From Klebsiella grimontii (GTDB taxonomy: Bacteria > Pseudomonadota > Gammaproteobacteria > Enterobacterales > Enterobacteriaceae): DNA of 64,000 nt. The stretch spans positions 62,001 through 126,000 of the forward strand of contig NZ_FZTC01000053.1 in assembly GCF_900200035.1 (NCBI RefSeq). Direction: 5' to 3'. The position numbers were made by a program, and so were the translations under genes. A model generated the notes under the pieces. It saw only the letters and a program-made list of their open reading frames with translations. It was not told where the DNA came from and searched no databases. This document shows positions 40,669 to 51,505 of the stretch, piece by piece (within the stretch, counting starts at the first letter, position 1; the number at the start of each line of letters is the position of its first letter).

Positions 40669-41628
40669 TTATTTCACGGTCATGGCTTGTGCCAGCGAAC
40701 GGCTGGACAGAAAAGTATTGAGCTGGTCGGGATACGGCAGAGCGGTCATTGCCCCTTTTGCCGTCACCGCCATTGCGCCGCAGGCGTTGGCATTGCTGAT
40801 GGCCTCCGCCAGCAAGGCATGATTCCAGTAGTTTTCGCGGGAAAGCGTGAACAGCAGGCCGCCGACAAAGGCATCGCCAGCTCCGGTGGTATCGACGACC
40901 TCCACGCGCGGGGCGGGAAAAAGGAACTCTCCCTCGGCGGTGATGAGCAACGCCCCTTCGGCCCCCAACGAAATGATGGTGGTATCACAGCCCAGATCGC
41001 GCATGTAATACCGCGCATCCAGCCAGTGGCTGGCGCCGCTCAGCTGACACAGCTCATCGGCCGAGACTTTGCAGATAGACGCCAGCGCAGCGGAGCGGGC
41101 GATCAGGTCAGGGATCTCAGCGGTATTGCGCCACATCTTGCTGCGCAAGTTGACATCAAACAGAACGTAGCCGCCGGCCTCCCGCATTCTTCGCGCGCCC
41201 TCAAGACATGCCTCGCGAGCGGGACTGTCGGTGAGACCAATGGAGCTAAAGTAAAACCATTCGTATTTTCTGAACGTCGGCAGATCCTGAGGTGAAACGT
41301 AGGTATCAGCCCCCGGATGCACCAGATAGGTAAAGCTGCGCTCGCCGTCAGCCGTCAGATTGACGATCAGTACCGCACTGGTCAGGCTCGCATCCAGCCG
41401 CAGCGAAGAGACATCGACGCCGTTATCCTGAAAAACCTGGCGCAGGAAACGCCCGGCGTCATCGTCGCCAAGGCAGCCGATAAAACCGCACGTTCCGCCC
41501 AGCCTGGCAACGCAGACCCCCACGTTCGCCGAAGCGCCTCCGGGACATTTCAGGTAGCTGTTCTGTTTTTCCGGTACCAGGTCTACGGAGGCGTCTCCGA
41601 TCGCCCAAACCTTATTCATGGCATTCAT
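40669..41628 (-). CDS. Aminoimidazole riboside (AIRs) kinase, PfkB family
   Basis: 319 residues, close to Salmonella STM4066, which phosphorylates 5-aminoimidazole riboside to AIR, feeding thiamine and purine synthesis. PfkB features: KCPGGASANVGVCVARLGG (about 28-46) and the anion-hole/base motif VVDTTGAGDAFVGGLL near 245-260. ATG at 41628 has AGGAGG six bases upstream; a second ATG three codons later is less well placed. It follows the transporter after 10 bases. Confidence 0.9.
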   Translation of the reverse strand: MNAMNKVWAIGDASVDLVPEKQNSYLKCPGGASANVGVCVARLGGTCGFIGCLGDDDAGRFLRQVFQDNGVDVSSLRLDASLTSAVLIVNLTADGERSFTYLVHPGADTYVSPQDLPTFRKYEWFYFSSIGLTDSPAREACLEGARRMREAGGYVLFDVNLRSKMWRNTAEIPDLIARSAALASICKVSADELCQLSGASHWLDARYYMRDLGCDTTIISLGAEGALLITAEGEFLFPAPRVEVVDTTGAGDAFVGGLLFTLSRENYWNHALLAEAISNANACGAMAVTAKGAMTALPYPDQLNTFLSSRSLAQAMTVK

Positions 41629-41638
41629 TTACGCCTCC

Positions 41639-42973
41639 TTATGCCTGTTTTTGCGCAAGGGCGAGCTGAATATCACGATAATATTCGTTATTAATCAGAT
41701 ACTTTTTCATAAGCAGCCCAACCGCAAGATGGAACAGTGCCGGAATGAGCGTCATCATCAGCGCAATACCGGTGAGCGAACGCGCGCTCTGTTCAACGTC
41801 GGCCTGATAGCCAAAGTGGCTCAGCAGAAATCCCAGTACGCCCCCCGCGATCCCCATACCAAACTTCTGGAAGAAGAGAATGCCGCCAAACGCGAGGCCG
41901 GATACCCGCAGCCCGGTTTTCTTTTCGCCATAATCCACCGCTTCGGCGATAGAGGACCAGAACACCGGCATTTGCATATCGCAGAAGAAATTAATAAGAA
42001 AATAGAATGTAAATGCCAGGATAAGATTTTCACGCCCGACGAAGAAATACATCATCGCGCTTAGTACAAAGGTAATAATCTGGGTGTAGCGGAACATCTT
42101 AATTTTATCCCAGAACTTGGTTATCCAGGTGGTGGCGATCATCGCCAGAATAGAGGCGACAACGCCGGTAGTCAGAAAAGGTGAAATCAGGCTATCGCCG
42201 CCATTAAGATAATACTTGGCATAATAGGCCGCGACGGAACCGCGAATAACGTAACCGCACATCAGCAATAAAATAACAACCCCAAGAATAATCCACTGAT
42301 CGTTACGTAACAGATACTTAAACTGCTTCCCTACCGATAGCGAAGTAATTTCCGGCTCGCTACGTTCACGGGTGGTGAGAAAACAGAAGATAAACAGCAG
42401 GGCCCCCATCGCGCCCATTAGCCCCATAGAAAACTGGTAACCCAGCGCCTTGTTGCCCTGCCCCAGCCAGACGGCAAGCATCGGGACGACAATAGTGACC
42501 AGGAAAGCGGCAATTTTGGTCATCACAAAGCGATAGCCGTTTGCGCTTAGCCGTTCCACGGGATCGCTGGTAATCACGCCAATCATCGAGATATAGGGAA
42601 TAGTGATAGCGGTATAGACCAGGGTCATCAGAATATAGGTGCCATAGGCCCACGCCAGCTTGGCCATATAAACCATATCAGGCGTGATAAACATTAAATA
42701 AACGGCGAAGCCAAAAGGGATGGCAAACCACAGCAGCCACGGGCGATAGCGTCCCCAGCGCGTATTCAGCTTATCGGTAAGGACGCCCATGGCCGGATCG
42801 ATAATGGCATCGATCATCCGCACAACCACGAAAAGTACGCCGACATCAGCGGCGCTCAGGCCGTAGATATCGGTATAAAAATAGGCGAGAAGCAGCTGCA
42901 TGGCGATGATCACAACGTTTATCGCCATATCTCCTGCGCCGAAGCCGATTTTTTCCACGATAGAAAGTTTCAT
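41639..42973 (-). CDS. GPH-family (MelB-like) sugar/nucleoside transporter
   Basis: 444 residues, twelve predicted membrane helices. The N-terminus VEKIGFGAGDMAINVVI and the loop DKLNTRWGRYRPWLLW (helix 2-3 loop with the family's Asp and Arg) are typical of glycoside-pentoside-hexuronide cation symporters. First gene of the AIRs cluster, so it probably takes up aminoimidazole riboside or a related riboside (STM4065 counterpart). AAGGAATATCAAC precedes the ATG. A perfect palindrome lies 139 bases upstream. Confidence 0.88.
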   Translation of the reverse strand: MKLSIVEKIGFGAGDMAINVVIIAMQLLLAYFYTDIYGLSAADVGVLFVVVRMIDAIIDPAMGVLTDKLNTRWGRYRPWLLWFAIPFGFAVYLMFITPDMVYMAKLAWAYGTYILMTLVYTAITIPYISMIGVITSDPVERLSANGYRFVMTKIAAFLVTIVVPMLAVWLGQGNKALGYQFSMGLMGAMGALLFIFCFLTTRERSEPEITSLSVGKQFKYLLRNDQWIILGVVILLLMCGYVIRGSVAAYYAKYYLNGGDSLISPFLTTGVVASILAMIATTWITKFWDKIKMFRYTQIITFVLSAMMYFFVGRENLILAFTFYFLINFFCDMQMPVFWSSIAEAVDYGEKKTGLRVSGLAFGGILFFQKFGMGIAGGVLGFLLSHFGYQADVEQSARSLTGIALMMTLIPALFHLAVGLLMKKYLINNEYYRDIQLALAQKQA

Positions 42974-43037
42974 GTTGATATTCCTTTACGCTTAGCCGCG
43001 CAAATAGAGGGAACAATTAATGATGTCACTACATGAA

Positions 43038-43053
43038 ATAAAAACGTTTTTAT
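43038..43053. promoter_or_regulatory. 16-bp perfect palindrome upstream of the AIRs cluster
   Basis: ATAAAAACGTTTTTAT, centred on CG, 65 bases before the transporter ATG. The shape fits a LacI-type operator half-site pair. No bound regulator is known. Confidence 0.45.
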
Positions 43054-43111
43054 AAATAAGCCACCAGTCAGACATGCAATGGAGGCTATGAAGAGAGTGT
43101 AACGATCCTCA

Positions 43112-43143
43112 AAAAGATATAAAGGTATACCTTTATATCTTTT
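43112..43143. promoter_or_regulatory. 32-bp perfect palindrome, likely GntR operator
   Basis: Sixteen base pairs on each side match exactly, with the centre AAAGGTATACCTTT. It sits 139 bases upstream of the AIRs transporter. The GGTATACC core resembles operators of HutC-type GntR regulators (GT ... TA ... AC), and a GntR gene ends this operon. Confidence 0.7.
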
Positions 43144-43239
43144 GATCGGTTTCACATATTTTTATACACCCGATCCTACCCCGACGTTAAACCGGGATAA
43201 GAATCAAGGAGATAATGAATGGCGGGAACGTAAAGGAAA

Positions 43240-44001
43240 TTAACGGGATGCCAGAATGGCGCAGCTATGGTCCTGAATCTCTTCCGCCGATGCGCGATTC
43301 AGCGTCAGCAGGTTACGCTCGGTCGCCAGCAGCACCAGCGAGCCGTCGCTCTGCTTCGCCATCGCCAGCGCGAAACGCCCCATATGTTCGCGCGCTTCCG
43401 GCACCTCTTCAGCCAGCATCAGGAACGGGCTGCGCTGCGCCAGCTCCGTTTCGGTGACCCGGCGCGCCAGATATTCGTGGCCCAGTAGTCCACCGGGCAG
43501 CGGCAACCAGCGACTGCTGATAGCGGGCGCTTCCTTGTCCAGCTGAGTACGGACATCGGGACGCAAGCAGGAGATATGGATATGGAAATGATTTTGCGTG
43601 CGTCCGCTGCGCGAGTTGATGGTCAAGGAGACCGCGTCATCCGATACGGCGGAACCACGATGCTGGCTCATGATTTCACGCCCCTGCCAGGCCTGCCAGA
43701 AGAAGTTCGGCGTCAGGGGATTGAGCAGCAGCGGGCTTTCGGTGCCGTTAATGCGGTAAGTGGGCATCAGCAGATACTGCAGCGGGCCATTGCGGTCTTT
43801 AAACAGGACATAGCCGCCCTTCAGGTTCACTTCCGCGCAGGGCGCGGAATTCTGGCGCTGCTGTTGATTGGGGACGCACTGTTGCAGAACAATTTTGCGC
43901 AACGCGTCAGGGTTGCCGGAATGGAGCCAGTAGTAGCCGCCGGCCATCGCCGCCACAACCGCCACCAGCAGCGCTAATAAAAGGTATCGTACTCTTCGCA
44001 T
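43240..44001 (-). CDS. cdh: CDP-diacylglycerol pyrophosphatase Cdh
   Basis: Hydrolyses CDP-diacylglycerol to phosphatidate and CMP at the inner membrane. 253 residues. One N-terminal membrane anchor (about 5-26) precedes a HIT-related domain with [16 protein letters not shown], which holds the catalytic histidines. Sits next to sbp as in E. coli, but the tpiA side carries the AIRs cluster. Confidence 0.94.
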   Translation of the reverse strand: MRRVRYLLLALLVAVVAAMAGGYYWLHSGNPDALRKIVLQQCVPNQQQRQNSAPCAEVNLKGGYVLFKDRNGPLQYLLMPTYRINGTESPLLLNPLTPNFFWQAWQGREIMSQHRGSAVSDDAVSLTINSRSGRTQNHFHIHISCLRPDVRTQLDKEAPAISSRWLPLPGGLLGHEYLARRVTETELAQRSPFLMLAEEVPEAREHMGRFALAMAKQSDGSLVLLATERNLLTLNRASAEEIQDHSCAILASR

Positions 44002-44084
44002 TCTATTTTCCTGTCTCAGCCAGAAACGGAAGAGTAACGCAGTTTGATGACTAAATGAAAACAGGAAGAGGTTCGGTGTGTTTT

Positions 44085-44118
44085 CCCGGAGGCGGCGCTA
44101 TGCGCCTGTCCGGGCTAC
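44085..44118. repeat. REP palindrome
   Basis: Starts CCCGGAGGCGGCGCTATGCG and ends CTGTCCGGGCTAC; same family as the copy at 10668-10701. Located between sbp and cdh. Confidence 0.8.
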
Positions 44119-44166
44119 CCCCTATTCCCGACAAACTCACCGCTGCCGGGAATAAGAAGAGGCTAT

Positions 44167-45156
44167 TTAACGCTGATTGATCTGGTCGAAGGTGCCGCCG
44201 TTGGAGAAGTGCTCTTTCTGCGCTTTCGTCCAGCCGCCAAACACGTCATCAATGGTGAACAGCTTCAGTTTCGGGAACTCATCGGCGTATTTTTTCGCTA
44301 TTTCAGGGTCACGCGGGCGATAGAAGTTCTTCGCCGCAATCTCCTGGCCTTCCGGCGAATAGAGGTACTTCAGATACGCTTCCGCCACCTGGCGAGTGCC
44401 CTTCTTGTCGACCACTTTATCCACCACGGAAACCGTCGGCTCGGCGAGAATCGATTCGCTCGGCGTCACGATCTCAAATTTATCTTTACCCAGCTCATTG
44501 GTCGCCAGCAGGGCTTCGTTTTCCCAGGCGATCAGCACATCGCCTATCCCGCGCTCTACGAAGGTGTTCGTCGCGCCCCGGGCGCCGGAATCCAGCACTT
44601 CGACGTTCTTAAACAGCGCTTTTACGAACTCCTGCGCCTTCGCCTGGTCGCCATTGTTCTGGTGCAGGGCGTAGCCCCAGGCCGCCAGATAGTTCCAGCG
44701 CGCGCCGCCGGAGCTTTTCGGGTTCGGGGTAATCACCGACACGCCTGGTTTAATCAGGTCGTTCCAGTCGTGAATCTGCTTCGGGTTGCCTTTACGTACG
44801 AGGAACACGATGGTGGAGGTATACGGCGCGGAGTTATCCGGCAGACGTTTCAGCCAGTTTTTGTCGATTCGGCCGCGTTCGGCAATTGCATCGACGTCAT
44901 AGGCCAGCGCAAGGGTCACCACGTCGGCTTCAATACCGTTGATCACCGAGGTCGCCTGTTTGCCGGAGCCGCCGTGGGATTGACGAATCACCACGTTGTC
45001 GCCGGTTTCTTGCTTCCAGTGGGCGCTAAAAGCTTTGTTGTACTGTTCGTACAGCTCGCGCGTCGGATCGTAAGAAACGTTTAATAGTTGAATGTCTTTT
45101 GCCAGAACGCTGGCGGATGCCAGCAACAGAGTTAACCCCACGCCCCACTTATTCAT
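44167..45156 (-). CDS. sbp: Periplasmic sulfate-binding protein Sbp
   Basis: 329 residues with a signal peptide ([19 protein letters not shown], cut before KDIQLL). Binds sulfate in the periplasm for the CysTWA importer. Family features: [28 protein letters not shown] (sulfate-binding loop) and [19 protein letters not shown]. In E. coli it lies next to pfkA; here the upstream neighbour is zapB, one of the novel junctions. Confidence 0.96.
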   Translation of the reverse strand: MNKWGVGLTLLLASASVLAKDIQLLNVSYDPTRELYEQYNKAFSAHWKQETGDNVVIRQSHGGSGKQATSVINGIEADVVTLALAYDVDAIAERGRIDKNWLKRLPDNSAPYTSTIVFLVRKGNPKQIHDWNDLIKPGVSVITPNPKSSGGARWNYLAAWGYALHQNNGDQAKAQEFVKALFKNVEVLDSGARGATNTFVERGIGDVLIAWENEALLATNELGKDKFEIVTPSESILAEPTVSVVDKVVDKKGTRQVAEAYLKYLYSPEGQEIAAKNFYRPRDPEIAKKYADEFPKLKLFTIDDVFGGWTKAQKEHFSNGGTFDQINQR

Positions 45157-45277
45157 CGCACCGCTCTCTTTATGTAGTGTTGTGATGGATTAAGCGTGCC
45201 AGAAAGCGGACTGATGATTAAAGAATAAAAAAAGATTGGCTATAACTTGCGAGTATATAGAACGGGGAAGTGTTGCC

Positions 45278-45297
45278 CCCTCCCGAACGGGAGAGGG
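45278..45297. repeat. Short GC-rich hairpin between sbp and zapB
   Basis: CTCCCG / CGGGAG arms extended by CCC ... GGG. A perfect and longer relative (CCCCTCTCCC / GGGAGAGGGG) stands at 53238-53260. It follows zapB by 10 bases and lacks a T run. Confidence 0.5.
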
Positions 45298-45306
45298 CGG
45301 GAAGCG

Positions 45307-45994
<688 letters not shown>

Positions 45995-46846
45995 ATGAGC
46001 CAAACATCAACACTAAAAGGCCAGTGCATCGCAGAGTTCCTCGGTACCGGGTTGTTGATCTTTTTCGGCGTTGGGTGCGTCGCTGCGCTTAAGGTCGCGG
46101 GAGCCAGCTTCGGTCAATGGGAAATCAGCATCATCTGGGGTCTGGGCGTCGCCATGGCGATTTACCTGACCGCAGGGGTTTCCGGTGCGCACCTTAACCC
46201 GGCGGTCACCATCGCGCTGTGGCTGTTCGCCTGTTTTGACGGTCGTAAAGTTGTTCCTTTTATCATTGCGCAATTCGCTGGCGCCTTTTGCGCTGCGGCT
46301 TTAGTTTACGGGCTTTATTACAATCTTTTCTTCGATTTCGAACATACCCACAATATGGTGCGCGGTAGCGTCGAAAGTCTCGAGCTGGCAGGCATTTTTT
46401 CTACTTACCCGAACCCGCATATCAATTTTGTGCAGGCCTTCGCGGTAGAAATGGTGATTACCGCTATCCTGATGGGCGTCATTCTGGCGCTGACCGACGA
46501 TGGCAACGGCGTGCCGCGTGGCCCGCTGGCGCCGCTGCTGATTGGTCTGCTGATCGCCGTTATCGGCGCATCCATGGGCCCGCTGACCGGCTTCGCCATG
46601 AACCCGGCGCGTGATATCGGACCGAAAGCCTTCGCCTGGCTGGCAGGCTGGGGCAATGTCGCTTTCACCGGCGGCAAAGATATTCCTTATTTCCTGGTGC
46701 CGCTGTGCGCGCCAATCGTCGGTGCTGCGCTGGGCGCATTTTGCTACCGCAAGCTGATTGGCCGCCACCTGCCTTGCGACACCTGCGTCGTCGAAGAGAA
46801 AGAAGCCGCATCCCCCTCTACGACGCAACACAAAGCTTCGCTGTAA
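45995..46846 (+). CDS. glpF: Glycerol facilitator GlpF
   Basis: Aquaglyceroporin of the inner membrane, 283 residues, six helices and two half-helices. The two NPA-type motifs are SGAHLNPAVTIALW and GFAMNPARDIGPK (NPA and NPAR with the aspartate typical of glycerol channels). ATG at 45995 gives the conserved MSQTSTLKGQCIAEFLGTG; the upstream extension is not used. First gene of glpF-glpK. Confidence 0.97.
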   Translation: MSQTSTLKGQCIAEFLGTGLLIFFGVGCVAALKVAGASFGQWEISIIWGLGVAMAIYLTAGVSGAHLNPAVTIALWLFACFDGRKVVPFIIAQFAGAFCAAALVYGLYYNLFFDFEHTHNMVRGSVESLELAGIFSTYPNPHINFVQAFAVEMVITAILMGVILALTDDGNGVPRGPLAPLLIGLLIAVIGASMGPLTGFAMNPARDIGPKAFAWLAGWGNVAFTGGKDIPYFLVPLCAPIVGAALGAFCYRKLIGRHLPCDTCVVEEKEAASPSTTQHKASL

Positions 46847-48379
<1,533 letters not shown>

Positions 48380-48394
48380 GTTTGTTGAGGTATT

Positions 48395-48429
48395 CCCGGC
48401 TTGCGGCGTAAACGCCTTAGCCGGGCTAC
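48395..48429. repeat. REP palindrome at the glpK/gltS junction
   Basis: CCCGGCTTGCGGCGTAAACG ... TTAGCCGGGCTAC. It lies exactly at the junction where the glp block meets gltS. Confidence 0.75.
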
Positions 48430-48441
48430 CAAAACCAAAAA

Positions 48442-48476
48442 CCGCGCTGGCCTGTAGCGCAGCGTCTCCGGGTTTT
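48442..48476 (-). terminator. Probable gltS terminator
   Basis: On the minus strand CGCTG ... CAGCG arms within CCG ... CGG, then TTTTTGG, starting a few bases after the gltS stop. Confidence 0.5.
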
Positions 48477-48478
48477 TA

Positions 48479-49681
48479 TCAGCCGAATACCGGCAGCAGC
48501 AGATAGAGCTTAATCACCAGCGCGTTAACGATATCGATAAAGAACGCGCCCACCATCGGCACCACCAGAAACGCCATGTGCGACGGACCGAAACGGTCGG
48601 TTATCGCCTGCATGTTGGCAATCGCCGTCGGCGTCGCGCCGAGGCCGAAACCACAGTGGCCGGCGGCCAGCACCGCGGCATCGTAGTTTTTACCCATCAT
48701 CCGGTAGGTCACAAACACCGCATACAGCGCCATCGCTACCGTCTGCACCGCCAGAATGGCAATCATCGGCAGCGCCAACGACGCCAGCTCCCACAGCTTC
48801 AGGCTCATCAGCGCCATCGCCAGGAACAGCGACAGACTGACGTTACCCAGCACCGACACCGCGCGATCGAACACGCGATACAGCCCCAGCGCCGACAGGC
48901 TGTTGCTCAGGATCACGCCGATAAACAATACGCAAACGAAAGTGGGCAGTTCAAATACGGTTCCCGCCAGCAGTTGCGCAACGATCTTCCCTACCGTTAA
49001 GCAGATGGCGATCAGCGCAATGCTCTCAATCAGCACCAGCGAGGTGATCATGCGCCCCATATCCGGCTTTTCAAACGCGGTCGGCGCGAGCTGATCGTCC
49101 GGTGTGCCGTCAGGGGAAGAAGAGTGCTTAACCAGATAGCGCGCCACCGGCCCGCCGATCAGGCCGCCAAGGACGAGGCCGAAGGTTGCGCAAGCCATCG
49201 CCACTTCGGTGGCGTTGGCGAAACCATAGCGCTCAACAAACAACTTACTCCACGCCGCGCCAGTGCCGTGGCCGCCGGAAAGGGTAATCGAACCGGCCAG
49301 CAGCCCCATCAACGGGTCGAGGCCCAGCAGCTTCGCCATGCCGATACCGAGGGCGTTTTGCAGCAGCAGCAGCCCCACCACCACAATCAGGAACGTCCCC
49401 ACGACTTTACCGCCAGCCCGCAGGCTGGCGAGGTTGGCGTTGAGGCCGATAGTGGCGAAGAACGCCAGCATTAGCGGATCTTTCAGGCTCATATCGAAAT
49501 CAATTTCGATATCCATGCTTTTCTTTAATACCAGCAGCGCCAGCGCGACCAGCAGGCCGCCCGCGACGGGCTCAGGAATGGTGTATTTCTTGAGGAAAGG
49601 AACGGTTTGAACGAGTTTTCTACCCAGTAGCAACACTAAAGTTGCGGCAACGAGCGTCGATAAGGTATCGAGATGAAACAT
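48479..49681 (-). CDS. gltS: Sodium/glutamate symporter GltS
   Basis: 400 residues, ten or more helices in two inverted repeats, each with a glycine-rich re-entrant loop: GSITLSGGHGTGAAWSKLF and ILAAGHCGFGLGATPTAIANMQA-type sequence in the second half. ATG at 49681 (MFHLDTLSTLVAATLVLL); the longer upstream start is not conserved. Divergent from xanP as in E. coli, but its convergent neighbour is glpK rather than recG. Confidence 0.96.
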   Translation of the reverse strand: MFHLDTLSTLVAATLVLLLGRKLVQTVPFLKKYTIPEPVAGGLLVALALLVLKKSMDIEIDFDMSLKDPLMLAFFATIGLNANLASLRAGGKVVGTFLIVVVGLLLLQNALGIGMAKLLGLDPLMGLLAGSITLSGGHGTGAAWSKLFVERYGFANATEVAMACATFGLVLGGLIGGPVARYLVKHSSSPDGTPDDQLAPTAFEKPDMGRMITSLVLIESIALIAICLTVGKIVAQLLAGTVFELPTFVCVLFIGVILSNSLSALGLYRVFDRAVSVLGNVSLSLFLAMALMSLKLWELASLALPMIAILAVQTVAMALYAVFVTYRMMGKNYDAAVLAAGHCGFGLGATPTAIANMQAITDRFGPSHMAFLVVPMVGAFFIDIVNALVIKLYLLLPVFG

Positions 49682-49902
49682 AAAAAAGAGCTCCTTATAG
49701 GCGCATGATCCATTCACACGCGACGATATTCCCGGTGTCGATTGCTTCTCATCATGAGTAATCGGGAAGGGATTTTAAGCAGAAGTGTGGAAAAAAGGAC
49801 AGGAAAAGATATTTTGTAGGGATATTGATGCGATCAAGCATACAAAATGTTAATAAATGTTTGTTGCCTATTCCTTGTATAAATATTTATCGCTAACGAG
49901 TG

Positions 49903-49914
49903 GCAAACGTTTGC
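49903..49914. promoter_or_regulatory. PurR-like operator upstream of xanP
   Basis: GCAAACGTTTGC is a perfect 12-bp palindrome equal to the core of the PurR consensus. It lies 55 bases before the xanP ATG in the 287-base gltS-xanP gap. Confidence 0.65.
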
Positions 49915-49968
49915 TTTTGGTCTACAGTCCGATAAAATCCCCGCTTTGCCACCTTTGGGATTGTTGTG

Positions 49969-51360
49969 ATGTCCGTTAACACCGCAGAGTCAGAAAATGC
50001 GCAACCGGTTGCGCACAAGCAAACCAGCGAATTAATCTACCGCCTCGAAGACCGCCCGCCGCTACCGCAAACCCTGTTCGCCGCGTTCCAGCACCTGCTG
50101 GCGATGTTTGTCGCGGTCATCACTCCGGCGCTGTTAATTTGCCAGGCCCTGGGCCTTCCGGCTCAGGATACGCAACACATCATCAGCATGTCCCTTTTCG
50201 CCTCCGGCGTGGCATCCATCATTCAAATCAAAGCCTGGGGCCCGGTCGGCTCCGGTCTGCTCTCAATTCAGGGCACCAGCTTTAACTTCGTCGCGCCGCT
50301 GATCATGGGCGGCACCGCGCTGAAAACCGGCGGCGCCGATGTTCCGACCATGATGGCCGCGCTGTTCGGCACCCTGATGCTGGCCAGCTGTACGGAGATG
50401 GTTCTCTCCCGCGTCCTGCATCTCGCCCGCCGCATTATTACCCCGCTGGTCTCCGGCGTGGTGGTGATGATTATCGGCCTGTCGCTGATTCAGGTTGGCC
50501 TGACCTCCATCGGCGGCGGCTACGCGGCTATGGCCGATCACACCTTCGGCGCGCCGAAAAATCTGCTGCTGGCGGGCATCGTGCTGGCGCTGATCATTAT
50601 CCTTAACCGCCAGCGCAACCCATATCTGCGCATCGCTTCGCTGGTTATCGCGATGGCGGCCGGCTACCTGGCGGCATGGTTGCTCGATATGCTGCCGGCC
50701 AATACCGCGCCGACGGAAAGCAGCCTGATTATGGTGCCTACGCCGCTGTACTACGGGCTGGGCATCGACTGGAACCTGCTGCTGCCGCTGATGCTGGTGT
50801 TTATGATTACCTCGCTGGAAACCATCGGCGATATTACCGCCACCTCTGACGTCTCCGAGCAGCCGGTTTCCGGCCCGCTCTATATGAAGCGTCTGAAGGG
50901 CGGCGTGCTGGCTAACGGCCTGAACTCCTTCGTCTCGGCGGTATTCAATACCTTCCCGAACTCCTGCTTTGGCCAGAACAACGGCGTGATACAGCTGACC
51001 GGCGTCGCCAGCCGCTATGTCGGTTTCGTGGTCGCGCTGATGCTGATCGTGCTCGGGCTGTTCCCGGCGGTGAGCGGTTTTGTACAGCATATTCCTGAGC
51101 CGGTGCTCGGCGGCGCGACGCTGGTCATGTTCGGCACCATTGCCGCCTCCGGCGTGCGTATCGTCTCCCGCGAGCCGCTGAACCGCCGGGCGATCCTGAT
51201 TATCGCCCTGTCGCTGGCCGTCGGCCTTGGCGTCTCCCAGCAGCCGCTGATCCTGCAGTTCGCCCCTGACTGGCTGAAGAACCTGCTCTCCTCGGGTATC
51301 GCTGCTGGCGGTATCACGGCGATTGTGCTGAATCTGATTTTCCCGCCAGAGAAAAACTGA
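49969..51360 (+). CDS. xanP: Xanthine permease XanP
   Basis: Proton-coupled xanthine symporter of the NAT/NCS2 family, 463 residues with fourteen predicted helices. Signature motif [22 protein letters not shown] is present (substrate and proton site), as is the early [17 protein letters not shown]. The ATG at 49969 is used; a GTG immediately before it is an alternative. A PurR-like palindrome upstream suggests purine control. Confidence 0.96.
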   Translation: MSVNTAESENAQPVAHKQTSELIYRLEDRPPLPQTLFAAFQHLLAMFVAVITPALLICQALGLPAQDTQHIISMSLFASGVASIIQIKAWGPVGSGLLSIQGTSFNFVAPLIMGGTALKTGGADVPTMMAALFGTLMLASCTEMVLSRVLHLARRIITPLVSGVVVMIIGLSLIQVGLTSIGGGYAAMADHTFGAPKNLLLAGIVLALIIILNRQRNPYLRIASLVIAMAAGYLAAWLLDMLPANTAPTESSLIMVPTPLYYGLGIDWNLLLPLMLVFMITSLETIGDITATSDVSEQPVSGPLYMKRLKGGVLANGLNSFVSAVFNTFPNSCFGQNNGVIQLTGVASRYVGFVVALMLIVLGLFPAVSGFVQHIPEPVLGGATLVMFGTIAASGVRIVSREPLNRRAILIIALSLAVGLGVSQQPLILQFAPDWLKNLLSSGIAAGGITAIVLNLIFPPEKN

Positions 51361-51368
51361 TCCTCTCT

Positions 51369-51402
51369 GACGCTCCGGCCGCGCGATGCTGGCCGGGGCG
51401 TC
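51369..51402 (+). terminator. Hairpin after xanP
   Basis: Arms GACGC-CCGGCC / GGCCGG-GCGTC with one bulge each, eight bases after the xanP stop; no clear T run. Confidence 0.5.
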
Positions 51403-51505
51403 TGCATCATCAATCTCACATCATCTCATTACACAATTCCTGTCTTGAGGATTGCGCATAATTCGGGCATAACAGCCTTATGTGCCTCGCTCAGGATCGA
51501 AGATC

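Noticed and set aside
40126-41295. 389-codon plus-strand open frame opposite the AIRs kinase and glycohydrolase
   Set aside because: Low-complexity, Arg-rich translation; both minus-strand genes have full family motifs.
42974-43239. TPP riboswitch before the AIRs cluster
   Set aside because: No CTGAGA ... ACCTGA-type THI elements; only the two palindromes were seen.
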